Source of the DNA: UMGS1052 sp045532035
GTDB lineage: Bacteria; Bacillota; Clostridia; Oscillospirales; CAG-382
Direction of reading: 5' to 3'
Assembly: GCA_045532035.1 (NCBI GenBank)
Contig: JAZSFD010000107.1
Span: 1-64,000 of the forward strand
Length of the DNA stretch: 64,000 nucleotides
Shown: piece after piece, positions 17,123 to 26,607 of the stretch
Numbering within the stretch: the first letter of the stretch is position 1
Layout: every line of letters starts with the position of its first letter
Made by a program: the position numbers and the translations under genes
The notes under the pieces: generated by a model
Told to the model about the DNA's origin: nothing
What the model saw: only the letters and a program-made list of their open reading frames with translations
Databases searched by the model: none

Positions 17123-19201
17123 ATGTCATTCTTGAAGTATAAAACACGAGCAGGCTCCTCTCCCGAAAGAAAGCCGAGGGTATATTTCTGCTGTCACCCC
17201 GACGATCACGGAGTATATTTTGATGAGATAACAGATGAACTGCTCGGGAAGACCGATTGCGCTATTTTTTATCCCGAAGAGCCTGATGCGGTGAGGGATG
17301 AGGATTATTTTTTCGAGCTTTCGCAGATGCAGCTTTTTGTAATGCCTGTGACAACGCGCTTGCTTACGACAAAAAATCCTGCCCTTGACACCGATTTTGC
17401 CTATGCCATGGAAAAGCATATTCCCGTTCTTCCGCTGATGCAGGAGAGCGGACTTGACGAGCTTTTCAATGCAAAATGCGGGGATCTTCAGTATCTTGAT
17501 AAGTACAAGCGCGACGATACCGCCATAAGCTATGATGAAAAGCTCGAAAAGTATCTTTCGTCGGTGCTCATCGGGGACGAGCTTGCCGAAAAGATAAGAG
17601 CAGCCTTTGACGCATATGTTTTCCTGAGCTACAGGAAGATCGACCGCAGAGAAGCAAACAGGCTGATGCGGCTGATACATAAAAACGATTTCTGTCGGGA
17701 TATCGCCATCTGGTATGACGAATTTTTGACACCCGGCGAGGATTTTAATGACTCAATAAAACAGGCACTCGACAAAAGCGAGCTTTTTGTTCTTGCGGTA
17801 ACCCCGAACCTTTTGAAAAAAGCTCTTGATCCGAACGGTGAGGAGACCGACAACTATATCGTAAAGAACGAATACCCCATGGCACTGCAGGCGAAAAAGC
17901 CTGTTTTTCCCGCCGAGCTTGTGCCTACCGACAAGAAGGAGCTTTCGCGCATCTTTGAGGGCATTCCCGAATGTTCTGATGCCAATGATGAGAAAGCTTT
18001 TTCGGCAGAGCTTTTTAACGCTGTCGAGAAAATTGCCAAAAAGGAAAACGACGGCTCGCCCGAGCATAATTATTTCATCGGCCTTGCCTATCTTTCGGGA
18101 ATCGATGTGGAGGTTGACTTCGAAAAGGCGCTCTCTCTTATAACCTTTGCGGCAAATTCGGGACTTGTGGACGCCATGACAAAGCTTACCGAAATGTACC
18201 GCAGCGGCATCGGCGTCGAGCGGGCATATGAAAAGGCAATAGACTGGCAGGCAATCAAGTTAGACGCTCTTGATAAAGAGTACAGAAAAGCGCCCGACCC
18301 CGAAAAGCTGCACAGCTTTTTTTCAGAGATTTGCCTGTGCGGAGATTGGTGTAATGATATCGGAGTAATAGGACTGGCAAAAAGATTATATGAAAGAGCT
18401 CTGTGCCTGGTTGAAGCTGAAATAAGGTCAAAGCTTGAAGCAGGCTCAGTTGCTATATTGACAACGCAGGATTTGGTGTCAGGCTACAATAGACTTGGAG
18501 ATTTATGCAAAGCAGAAGGAAATGTTTCGCAAGCAAAGGAATATTACGAAAAGTCGCTCGAAATATCGTCAGCGCTTGACTCCGAAACACCCATGCTTCC
18601 GACAAAATGGGAGAAGTGGTTAAATTACAGTAAGCTCGGAGATTTATGTTGGAGTGAGGATGATATTTCGGGAGCGGAGGAGTATTACGAAAAAGCACTT
18701 GAAATAGCCTTGGAGCTTGTTGATGAAACATCCGCCGTTGAAGAAAAACGAAATTTGTCGATAAGCTTTCAAAAGCTCGGCAACATATATATAACAGAGA
18801 GAAACATTCCTAAAGCTAAAGAGTATTACATAAGGTCGCATGAAATATCTTTAGCCCTTGCCGCTGAAACAGACACATTGGAAGCATATCGGGATTTGTC
18901 TGTAAGCTTTGAAAAGCTCGGTGACATATGTAAGGACGAGGGGGATATTGCGGGAGCAAGGCAATATTACGGAGATATGCTTGAAATAAGAGGTGCTTTT
19001 TACCGTGCGATTGAGGATGTTGAAAGCCTCGATTCTCTTGGAGTTGCGTATTACAAAATGTCTCTTGTTGACGAAAAAAATGCAGAGGTGTTCCTGAAAA
19101 AATCGATCGATATCTTTGAAGGCTTGCACAAGGCTTGTCCGAGTGTCAAGCGCTATGTCGAGATTCTTGATGCCATAAGATCACAAATCAACGGTGATTG
19201 A
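17123..19201 (+). CDS. Multidomain TIR-TIR-Sel1-TPR protein
   Basis: 692 residues, cytoplasmic, no membrane segment. Residues about 18-150 form a divergent TIR-like domain (PRVYFCCHPDDHG; the catalytic Glu position reads LDTDFAYA, so probably inactive). Residues about 163-300 form a second TIR domain (AYVFLSYRKIDR, WYDEFLTPGEDF) with a candidate NADase glutamate E250 (VKNEYPMA). Sel1-like repeats follow at about 317-376, then four TPR units starting near residues 454, 502, 550 and 596, each with L-G-(D/N)-(I/L) and YYxxxLEI-type helices. TIR domains with TPR partners usually act as signalling or NAD-cleaving effectors with a protein-binding sensor. SD CGGAGGA precedes the ATG. It converges on the tubulin-like operon, sharing the 19294-19338 terminator, and may be part of the same system; that link is inference. 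Confidence 0.82.
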   Translation: MSFLKYKTRAGSSPERKPRVYFCCHPDDHGVYFDEITDELLGKTDCAIFYPEEPDAVRDEDYFFELSQMQLFVMPVTTRLLTTKNPALDTDFAYAMEKHIPVLPLMQESGLDELFNAKCGDLQYLDKYKRDDTAISYDEKLEKYLSSVLIGDELAEKIRAAFDAYVFLSYRKIDRREANRLMRLIHKNDFCRDIAIWYDEFLTPGEDFNDSIKQALDKSELFVLAVTPNLLKKALDPNGEETDNYIVKNEYPMALQAKKPVFPAELVPTDKKELSRIFEGIPECSDANDEKAFSAELFNAVEKIAKKENDGSPEHNYFIGLAYLSGIDVEVDFEKALSLITFAANSGLVDAMTKLTEMYRSGIGVERAYEKAIDWQAIKLDALDKEYRKAPDPEKLHSFFSEICLCGDWCNDIGVIGLAKRLYERALCLVEAEIRSKLEAGSVAILTTQDLVSGYNRLGDLCKAEGNVSQAKEYYEKSLEISSALDSETPMLPTKWEKWLNYSKLGDLCWSEDDISGAEEYYEKALEIALELVDETSAVEEKRNLSISFQKLGNIYITERNIPKAKEYYIRSHEISLALAAETDTLEAYRDLSVSFEKLGDICKDEGDIAGARQYYGDMLEIRGAFYRAIEDVESLDSLGVAYYKMSLVDEKNAEVFLKKSIDIFEGLHKACPSVKRYVEILDAIRSQINGD

Positions 19202-19293
19202 TTATACATCCGCCATTCACACACATCTTTTCTTTATGTCAGACAGGCGGATGCCGAGTTTGCTACGCAAACTACGCTATGTTTTCATTATAC

Positions 19294-19338
19294 AACAAAA
19301 CAAGCCATTTTCTGAAATTGAAAATGGCTTGTTTTGTT
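19294..19338. terminator. Strong bidirectional terminator between the TIR-TPR gene and the tubulin-like operon
   Basis: Perfect 19-base stem (19294-19312 with 19320-19338) and a 7-base loop; arms contain AACAAAACAAGCC. A- and T-rich ends suit both directions. It ends the six-gene minus-strand operon and the convergent TIR-TPR gene. Confidence 0.92.
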
Positions 19339-19348
19339 TAAGGGGGTG

Positions 19349-20116
19349 TTATTCTTTATACTTATTGATGGTTTCCATGAGAAATTCAATAGCCTTATCT
19401 GTGCCGCATACGAAGCTTGAGGGGCGTTCATACTGGATGGGATTGCCGTCCCAGTCGCAGCATCTGCAACCGCATTCCTCAAGCATGAGAGAAGCTGCGG
19501 CATAATCCCATGGCTTGATTTCGCGTTCAAAGTAGCCGTTTATTTTTCCTGTTGCCACATATGCAATGGCAAGAGCCGAAGAGCACATCCTTCTGAGATC
19601 AAGACAGTTTTTGAACACTTCTTTTGCAATAGCAAAGCTCTGCTCGGTATACTGTTTTTTTGTGGAGCCTGCGCCAAATTCAATAATGCACGAGGAAAGA
19701 TCACGATCGGAAGCTTTTCCGAACTTTTTCCCGTTCAGCGTCACACCTTCTCCGCGTTTGGATATGAAAATATCTTTGTTGAAGGGATTGTAAATTACGC
19801 CAAAATCCACTTTTTTGCCGTCAAAGTATGCCAGTGAAACAGAACTGAGGTTGTAGTCGTAAACGAGGTTTGTTGTGCCGTCGATGGGATCGAGTATCCA
19901 TCGTCTTTCGGAAATCTCGCCCTCTTCTTCTTCGCTCATAAATCCGATGTCGGGAGTGAGCGAAGCCAGTTCTTTTTTCAGAAAGGAGCTTATTTTAAGA
20001 TCAACTGCGGTTACATAATCTGCCGCGCCTTTCATGCTGACGTCAGCTGCAAGTTTTTCATCAAAAACAAATTCTCCTGCTTGCTTGACAAGCTCGATTA
20101 TTGCTGTATGATCCAT
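19349..20116 (-). CDS. Inositol monophosphatase-family phosphatase
   Basis: Metal-dependent phosphatase of 255 residues, cytoplasmic. Metal-site motifs are SEEEEGE (about 61-67), DPIDGTTN (76-83) and the C-terminal WDYAAASLML. The family includes inositol monophosphatase, fructose-1,6-bisphosphatase and 3'-phosphoadenosine 5'-phosphate phosphatase, and the substrate cannot be chosen by eye. The start is the ATG at 20116 with SD AGGAG; an in-frame extension to 20251 would lie inside the upstream gene. It is the last gene of the operon, only 10 bases after the DUF4062 gene, so it is certainly co-transcribed. That placement is odd for a housekeeping phosphatase and suggests it removes a phosphate from a small molecule used by the system, which is inference. 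Confidence 0.88.
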   Translation of the reverse strand: MDHTAIIELVKQAGEFVFDEKLAADVSMKGAADYVTAVDLKISSFLKKELASLTPDIGFMSEEEEGEISERRWILDPIDGTTNLVYDYNLSSVSLAYFDGKKVDFGVIYNPFNKDIFISKRGEGVTLNGKKFGKASDRDLSSCIIEFGAGSTKKQYTEQSFAIAKEVFKNCLDLRRMCSSALAIAYVATGKINGYFEREIKPWDYAAASLMLEECGCRCCDWDGNPIQYERPSSFVCGTDKAIEFLMETINKYKE

Positions 20117-20126
20117 TGTTTTTCTC

Positions 20127-21158
20127 CTATATGGTTTTAATAACGCTGCCTCGAGCCTCAAGGAGGAATTCATCACGTTCTTCTTTGCTTCTGAAAACGA
20201 AAATTCGTCCGAGCTTTGGCGAAGGTGCTTCGTCATGGAATTCGCCTTCAAATCTTTCGGTCGTCGCTTCGGAGATGTCGAGCATAAAGTCGTGGATTCC
20301 TCTGCGCGAGCCCTTTTCTACAACAGTATCGCCAAAGCTGTCTGTAAACATACGCTTTGTGTCAAAAATTCCGAAAATTGTTCCGTTTTCACGCAGGGTG
20401 TAATCTCCGACAAAATGAGAATTTTTCATTTTATCTTCGACGAGTTTGTGTTGTTCCTTGTCATAGTGCTTTATGCTGAAGTTGTTTCCGTCCAAGTGAA
20501 GCTGAGTGAATTTTTCCGGGGTGAACTCCTGGGTTATATTGATTGTACCGGTTCTTATGTAATCCTCATTTTCATTATTCAAATGAACATGATACCACAG
20601 ACCGGAAAGATCAAACACTTTGTTTTTTTCTTTCCATTCATCAAAATCTTTGCTGCCCGACTGAATGGGAGTAACTCTTGACCATCCGATACATTTTGAA
20701 AAATTGTATGTGTTGAAGAATTGACCAAGAATTTTTCCGATGGTAAATTCTGATGTGATTCTTCTCGGGTGAAGGATCTTTTTGCTGAATTCGATCTGTT
20801 TTTTCTGGTCATCAGACAAAAGCGAAGCGTCCTTGTCGAGGTTTTTTACAAGCTCGTCGCACATAATAACGATCATCGGCTTTTCTTTTGAGGACGCATA
20901 ATTATATTCGCGCTCTGTCCAGGATATGCCGTTTTGATCGCATGAGCCGTAATACTCACCCATCAACATAACGAAGAAGTCGGAATCGTCAATGAGTTCT
21001 GCAATTCCGGAGAATTCGTCTCCGGTAGAAATTGTGAAATGCTCCATTCCGATCGGCATGATGCGAAAATCGAGCAAATGGTTTATTACTTCACTTCGCT
21101 CATCGCGCAGACTTTCAAAAGCTGAAGAAATAAAGGCGGTATATACTTTTTTGACCAT
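20127..21158 (-). CDS. DUF4062 (TIR-like) protein with C-terminal beta-rich domain
   Basis: 343 residues. Residues about 4-90 are a clear DUF4062 domain (VYTAFISSAFESLRDER, PIGMEHFT, FFVMLMGEYYG), a fold related to TIR domains and often found as the N-terminal part of bacterial NLR-like and signalling proteins. Residues about 115-165 are helical. From about 180 to the end there is a beta-rich domain of unknown type (LSGLWYHVHLN, GTINITQEF, HFVGDYTLRENG), possibly lipocalin-like. The next gene upstream ends 13 bases before it and the phosphatase starts 10 bases after, so it is part of the tubulin-like operon. The role is probably sensor or effector, and the ligand is unknown. Confidence 0.85.
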   Translation of the reverse strand: MVKKVYTAFISSAFESLRDERSEVINHLLDFRIMPIGMEHFTISTGDEFSGIAELIDDSDFFVMLMGEYYGSCDQNGISWTEREYNYASSKEKPMIVIMCDELVKNLDKDASLLSDDQKKQIEFSKKILHPRRITSEFTIGKILGQFFNTYNFSKCIGWSRVTPIQSGSKDFDEWKEKNKVFDLSGLWYHVHLNNENEDYIRTGTINITQEFTPEKFTQLHLDGNNFSIKHYDKEQHKLVEDKMKNSHFVGDYTLRENGTIFGIFDTKRMFTDSFGDTVVEKGSRRGIHDFMLDISEATTERFEGEFHDEAPSPKLGRIFVFRSKEERDEFLLEARGSVIKTI

Positions 21159-21171
21159 TTTTTGTTCCTTA

Positions 21172-24100
21172 TCAATTGAGATAAATATGAAGAATATTTA
21201 GCTCCTCGTTTGTCCGATGCAAAATACTGCTCGGTTTCTTTTTAAGATCGGAATTTGCTATGATATCAAAGAAGCCTTGCTTTTCAATAAGGCGGTCTTT
21301 GAAAAGACGCAGCATTTCGGGGGAGGAGAGCTTGAACGAAACGCTCTTTGCTCCTGCGTTCAGCTTTGCCGTCAAAAGCTTATTTACCTGCTTTGCATCA
21401 TATTCTTTGAAGAAAAGCTTGCTTCTGACAAAATAGTTGCAGGAGGTGGCGGTGCATTCGGGATAAAGCTGAGCATCGCTGATATTTCTAGATCTGAGAA
21501 GCTCTTGCATTGTGATACAGAAATAATCATATGTCATGTCTTTTCCGCCGTCTTTTCGGGAGTCTGTGTTGCTCCTGTCATCCCAGGTGACATCCACATA
21601 ATAGTAGTTGCCCTCAAGCTTGACGATATTCCATGCGTGCCACTCGCCGTCGTTGCACTGTCCTTTTACAAATGCACATTCGATGCCAAGGCGGTTCATA
21701 AGATATTGGAAAGCCTTTGCATAGCCTGCGCAGACAGCTTTCTTTTCGACAAAAACGCCAAAGATAGAGCGGAGATTGTCAGGTTTCTTGTCGCTGTGGA
21801 CATCTTGCTCCTGTTCTTCAAGTCCCAATGAGTCATAGTCGATAAGATCAACTATGTTCTCATGCGCAAGAAGTGCAACAGTGTAGTCGCTCATCGAAAC
21901 ATTTATGCCCTTGAAGAAGGGTTTGACTGCCGATTCGATCTGTTTTTTCCTGCGGGAGACCTCGGATTTTGTCATGATATAGTTCAAAATGACATTTGTG
22001 ACTGTGCCGTAGCTGTCATAATGGGTCTGCGCGTAGGTGCGTGCTGTCCAGAAAATGTCGGGATTGTCTCTGATGACGATTTCCACAAGCTCGCCGATTC
22101 TCTCCTTGCTGACCGATCTTACGGGAGGACCCATTTCTGTTTTGAGCTCCATGATTGCCTGATAGATCTGATCATAGACCTCTTTTTCGTCAGCCGACAG
22201 ACGGTTGTACCAGAATCTTGGTATGTTGTCGGGAGTACGCTCGGCGATTATCATATCCGGATCTTCCGGTTCGGGCTCGGGAATCTCGGGCTCTTCGGGA
22301 GCCTCGGGGTCGCGGAGCTTGGTTCTCTTCTGTTTAAGCTCGCTTCCGCAAAGCAGAGCAAAGCTGTCTGTTGTGTTTTCGGCCGAAAGCAGCTTTTTCA
22401 GCTCGTCAAGTCCCGGACTTTGTGCATAGAGCTCTGAAAGAGCATCTGCCTCATTGGTATAATTGAGCGCGTAAAGCACCTGCATTTCAACATAGTTGGG
22501 ATGAGCCTTGAAGATATCCGAGCCGTCGTTTACGATATTCTTTTCCTGCCACAGCTCTGTGATAAGTCTTGCGATGACTCCTGCTGCCGACACTGCGGGC
22601 AAACCGAACTCGACATAAACAGAGTTTGTCGCGTGATTGCAATAGCCGATGGGAAGCTCAGGTCCTGTTTTGTTGAATCTTGAAATAAGATCCTTTGTGG
22701 AAACAAAATCAATGCTGATATCCTTGGGGAAGCTATTGGGAACCTCAGTGCTTTCAAGGATGCTGTCACGCACAGAATCAAAGAGTTTTTCAAGCCCCTC
22801 AAAGGTATTGACAGAGCTTTCGATGCAGCTGTGACAAATGACTCTTCCATCCTCAAGAAGCTGTCCCTCATTGTGCTTTATTGCTTTGTGGCAGAAGAAG
22901 CAGGTGTTTGCATCCTTCTTTCTGACAAGCTCAGACCTTTCGATCTCATGTCTGAACTGCCTGAGAAGTACCTCCAGCTGTGTGATATCAAATATGTCGG
23001 GACACTCGGAATAACCAAAGTTGAGATAGTTGAAATCCTTGCCTGCGGGAGAGGTTGCCCATGCGAGAAAATCTGCAACAACATGAAGAAGATTTGTTAC
23101 AACGATGCCCTCGCCGTCGATAAGAGTTTCGATAACTCCGTTGCTCGGCTCGGTATCCTCGATGATGGCAAATCTGATGCGTTTTGATTTTTCGGAGGCG
23201 TTCTGCTCTTCGCGAGCGGGTTCCTTGGGTGTTTCTGTCTGTGATTCGTCCTGATCGGCATCTGCAGCAACACCGGAGGCTTCGTCGGAAATGTCAGCTT
23301 CTTCGGACGGGATTTCGGGTTGAATTGTGTCGGAGGCCTTTGATTCCTCGGTCTCTTTAGCCTTTGCAGCTTCTTTTTCTTCCGCTGAAGCGCTTTCTTC
23401 AAGGATGATTGTGGGATAGAGATCGCGGATTGCCGAATGCTCCGAGAAGAACTCTTCTTCGTTTACATCATCAAAGAGGGGACACACCGAAATACATCTG
23501 TACTGATGAGGGAACAGAGTCTTCATCATCTCGTTGAGTATGACAGAAAGGGTGTATGTAAGCTTGGGATTACTGTCAGCCTTCATATCAAGCGTGACAA
23601 CAAGCATTTTTGATTTGATGTTTCTTCTGAGCTTTTCAAGAAGCTCGGGATTTGAACGCAGATTGATGTATTTTGCAAAATTGGTTTTTGCAAGGTCTAC
23701 ATTCTGAACCGCTTTTTCGATGGAATAATAACCGACGGTATCAACGGTTATATCTGCATTAACAAGCTCAAAGCCGACATGGTAAACAATGCTGTCCTTT
23801 GCTCTGAAATCAGGGCCGAAGGTTCTCAGGGTGACGGGGTTTTTGACGTTATATATTCTTGTCTGGATATAATCCATGGGAATATTAACGCTTGGACCTG
23901 TGTCATCAAGGAACAGTGTTCCGTTTTTGATCGAGATGTCCTTGATGGTATAAGGACGGTTGTTTCTTGTAATGATCTGACCGGGAATGAAATGCTGTGT
24001 GATCTTATTCCTGAAGATCGAAAGATATTCAACGCTTTGAGTGTTGACATATTCGAGTCTGACGGTTTTTGTGGATTCAAGAAGCTTCTTGAAAAGACCG

Positions 24101-26607
24101 TTGGAATCCTCGAAGCGTACATATGTTACTGTTTCAAGGCGGGAATTGAGGAACTTTCTGAGGTTATAGCGGGGCTGATAATCCTCGATGGGACCGAAGG
24201 CTGTTTCGTAGCAAAGGCGCACACATTTGTCAAGATCCTCACGGCTTTCGCTGAAGCAGTCTTTTTCTTCGCATTTGAGCTTGTCGCCGAGCAATTCGTA
24301 GGCGCGCTTGAGGAAAACGCCCTTTTCCATTCCGTTCACAGCGTCACAAAGAAGAATGATGACGCCTGCTTTGCTGGGATCGGCGTGTTCGCACATGGTC
24401 TCACCGATAAGCTCGAAACGGGAAACGTAATTCTGAGCGCGCGCGGTGAAATAGTCTCTCAGAAGATACGGCTTGCTGATAACGTGCAGAACCGAAGAGC
24501 TTCTTCCCGAATATCTGGAATAATTGTAGATGGCGTTCGGCAAATCGAAAGCGTCATCCGAAACGATGACATATCCTGTATTTCCGTCGGAAATGTCACA
24601 GCTGTTCATGCAAAGTCCGGGGATCTCGTTCAACTGGCTGTTGTATACCGCTGTCTCTGAAATCAGGTTTATGTTTGAAACTCCGTCATCGCTGGCATCC
24701 TTTGAAAGCTGGACTTCGAGAGCCACCTGATTGGCGCCGTTATCGACATAAAGTGCCGAGGATATTCCCGTGTGCCAGACAAAAACATCATTTTTGGAGG
24801 ACAGACCGAAGGAATTGAAGGTTTCAAGAGGTTCGTCACCAAGGTTGAAAAACTGTCTGATGCTGTTGTCGATGGCGTGAATGTGACCGTTTGAAAGAAA
24901 ACGGTATCTTACTCTTTTTGCGGTTTTTGAATTGAATTCGGGATCGTTCACTTGTGATTTGTTGCAAAGAGAGGAGTATCTTTCCAGCTTTTTTGCAATT
25001 ATCAGGCAGTAATAATTGTTTGCGGAGAGCACCTTGTCGGTGTTGGGAATAAATACATCCACAAGCTCGTTGAAGAAGCTCTTTCCGTAGACAAACAGAT
25101 CCTTTTCGAGGAATTGCGCAGGAGTCAGCATGAGTATATCAGGCTTTTCTCCTTTGTACATATCGTCAAAGGTGCTGATCCTCCACAGCGCCTGATTTGT
25201 TTTTGTGATATGGAGGAAGCCTTCTTTGAGGTATTCAGAGGCTTTTTTGATCTCCTTTTCGTCTTCGCAGATGAAAAGGACACGTGTTCCGAATGAGAGC
25301 TTCACAAAAAGATAATGAATAATGTATTCACCAAGCGATGAATAGAGGGAGGAGTCGAAAAGAATGTGCTTGTCGTCAAGCATTGACTCGATTCCCTGCA
25401 TATAAGCGTTGTTGATGATCTTTTTGTTGGCTCTGATGGCTTTTGCCATGTTCTGAACCGCCTGCTTTTTCTCGTTGAGATTATATGAGCTTTTTGAGGC
25501 GGAGGAGTCGGTGTTGAAGGTTTTGATGCGATAGCTTTGACCATATTTGTCAAGAAGCTGCTTGCGGTGGCTGTCGACATCCTGCTTTTCTTCTTCATAA
25601 ACACCCTTGGCAAACGAAAGAGCGGGATCCTTCGCTTCGTCGGGCTTTTTATATTCTCCGTCAATAAAGCGGAGTATCTCAAAAAGCAGGATCAAAGAGA
25701 TCATGGGGTAGAGATAAGTGTTGCTGACAAGCCACTGGGCAACCGAGTAGAAGCCGGGAAATTTTGTAAATGAGAAAAATACAGGGAGAAGCATGGCAAG
25801 GCATATGATAAGATATACCACAGCCAGAAGAAACAGAAAATATTTCAGTTCATTTGCCCATCTGAAGGTAGAGGTCTTGACATATCTGAAGTTTTCCTGC
25901 TTGTTATAAAACAGACCGATGAACTTGAACCACAGCTCCTTAACAAGCTCACCGAGAGTGACAGCTTTGTCTTCCTCGTATACTTTTTCGGAGGTGACGG
26001 TATCTGTTATTTCTTCGGTGTCGGGATTCTCGGCGATATAATCGGAGGAGATGACCTTGACATTTTTGTTTTTTGATACATTCTTAAAAACCAGAACCGA
26101 ATCACGGCGAAGCAGCTTCAAACGCTTTAAGAAAGAATCGCGGTTCTTTTTTTCTCCTGCGTTTTGAGGGGGAGAGGTAATCTTTTTTCTTTTTTTGTCG
26201 GAGGTATCCTCAGAAGAGTTCTTGCTGTTTTTGAAAAATGTCGAATCAAGAAACGCCCGTAAGATCTTTTTTGCCACCAGGAAGATATATGCGATTATGA
26301 GGTTGGAGAGAATAATTACAGCAACACTCACGGTATATACCGCTCTTGCGGGAATCAAACCTATAAGCCACGATAAGAGACCGAGCTTCAGCAGCCAGTC
26401 GAGCAGATTTTTCAACAGGGGGGCGAAGCACAAAAGAAGCAGTCCGAGGAAAATTGTTTCGAGCACAAAGCAGATGTTTCTCCATCTGCGGCTTTTTGTG
26501 TAGCCCACAGATGCCAGAGAGAAAGAAAACTTGTGCGGAAAAAAGGGAAGACACAAAAGGGCGAGAATAACAATGATCGCAAGTATTTTAAGCGGCAACA
26601 GGATCAT
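21172..26607 (-). CDS. Giant polytopic membrane protein with helicase-like region, zinc ribbon and transglutaminase-like protease domain
   Basis: 1811 residues. The N-terminal 120 residues contain about four hydrophobic helices and two more occur near 255-320, so it is membrane-anchored. A lysine-rich stretch lies between. About 400-950 resembles a degenerate DEAD-type helicase (RVLFICEDEKE, DILMLTPAQF, later FIPGQIITRNNRPY), but no Walker A GKT is present. A segment with LTYTLSVILNEM and IIEDTEPSNGV recalls DUF1998-type C termini. An acidic linker precedes a zinc ribbon (CFFC..CHSC, about 1233-1258). A low-complexity E/P/D segment near 1450 is followed by a transglutaminase-like domain with triad C1626 (AVCAGYA), H1657 (EWHAWN) and D1672 (YYVDVTW). 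The first ATG overlaps the upstream stop by ATGA, so it is translationally coupled. Full-length homologues are unknown to me. Confidence 0.85.
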   Translation of the reverse strand: MILLPLKILAIIVILALLCLPFFPHKFSFSLASVGYTKSRRWRNICFVLETIFLGLLLLCFAPLLKNLLDWLLKLGLLSWLIGLIPARAVYTVSVAVIILSNLIIAYIFLVAKKILRAFLDSTFFKNSKNSSEDTSDKKRKKITSPPQNAGEKKNRDSFLKRLKLLRRDSVLVFKNVSKNKNVKVISSDYIAENPDTEEITDTVTSEKVYEEDKAVTLGELVKELWFKFIGLFYNKQENFRYVKTSTFRWANELKYFLFLLAVVYLIICLAMLLPVFFSFTKFPGFYSVAQWLVSNTYLYPMISLILLFEILRFIDGEYKKPDEAKDPALSFAKGVYEEEKQDVDSHRKQLLDKYGQSYRIKTFNTDSSASKSSYNLNEKKQAVQNMAKAIRANKKIINNAYMQGIESMLDDKHILFDSSLYSSLGEYIIHYLFVKLSFGTRVLFICEDEKEIKKASEYLKEGFLHITKTNQALWRISTFDDMYKGEKPDILMLTPAQFLEKDLFVYGKSFFNELVDVFIPNTDKVLSANNYYCLIIAKKLERYSSLCNKSQVNDPEFNSKTAKRVRYRFLSNGHIHAIDNSIRQFFNLGDEPLETFNSFGLSSKNDVFVWHTGISSALYVDNGANQVALEVQLSKDASDDGVSNINLISETAVYNSQLNEIPGLCMNSCDISDGNTGYVIVSDDAFDLPNAIYNYSRYSGRSSSVLHVISKPYLLRDYFTARAQNYVSRFELIGETMCEHADPSKAGVIILLCDAVNGMEKGVFLKRAYELLGDKLKCEEKDCFSESREDLDKCVRLCYETAFGPIEDYQPRYNLRKFLNSRLETVTYVRFEDSNGLFKKLLESTKTVRLEYVNTQSVEYLSIFRNKITQHFIPGQIITRNNRPYTIKDISIKNGTLFLDDTGPSVNIPMDYIQTRIYNVKNPVTLRTFGPDFRAKDSIVYHVGFELVNADITVDTVGYYSIEKAVQNVDLAKTNFAKYINLRSNPELLEKLRRNIKSKMLVVTLDMKADSNPKLTYTLSVILNEMMKTLFPHQYRCISVCPLFDDVNEEEFFSEHSAIRDLYPTIILEESASAEEKEAAKAKETEESKASDTIQPEIPSEEADISDEASGVAADADQDESQTETPKEPAREEQNASEKSKRIRFAIIEDTEPSNGVIETLIDGEGIVVTNLLHVVADFLAWATSPAGKDFNYLNFGYSECPDIFDITQLEVLLRQFRHEIERSELVRKKDANTCFFCHKAIKHNEGQLLEDGRVICHSCIESSVNTFEGLEKLFDSVRDSILESTEVPNSFPKDISIDFVSTKDLISRFNKTGPELPIGYCNHATNSVYVEFGLPAVSAAGVIARLITELWQEKNIVNDGSDIFKAHPNYVEMQVLYALNYTNEADALSELYAQSPGLDELKKLLSAENTTDSFALLCGSELKQKRTKLRDPEAPEEPEIPEPEPEDPDMIIAERTPDNIPRFWYNRLSADEKEVYDQIYQAIMELKTEMGPPVRSVSKERIGELVEIVIRDNPDIFWTARTYAQTHYDSYGTVTNVILNYIMTKSEVSRRKKQIESAVKPFFKGINVSMSDYTVALLAHENIVDLIDYDSLGLEEQEQDVHSDKKPDNLRSIFGVFVEKKAVCAGYAKAFQYLMNRLGIECAFVKGQCNDGEWHAWNIVKLEGNYYYVDVTWDDRSNTDSRKDGGKDMTYDYFCITMQELLRSRNISDAQLYPECTATSCNYFVRSKLFFKEYDAKQVNKLLTAKLNAGAKSVSFKLSSPEMLRLFKDRLIEKQGFFDIIANSDLKKKPSSILHRTNEELNILHIYLN

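Noticed and set aside
18440..19020. Direct repeats in the TIR-TPR gene as a possible CRISPR or minisatellite
   Set aside because: They are in-frame TPR coding repeats with a period of about 48 residues and diverged third positions.
23779..24660. A 293-codon plus-strand open frame inside the giant membrane protein gene
   Set aside because: Antisense shadow: no SD, no recognisable domain, while the minus-strand frame runs unbroken for 1811 codons with clear motifs.
21172..26607. Calling the giant protein an active DEAD-box helicase
   Set aside because: The Walker A lysine motif and a DExx box are not visible at the expected places; only helicase-like segments remain.
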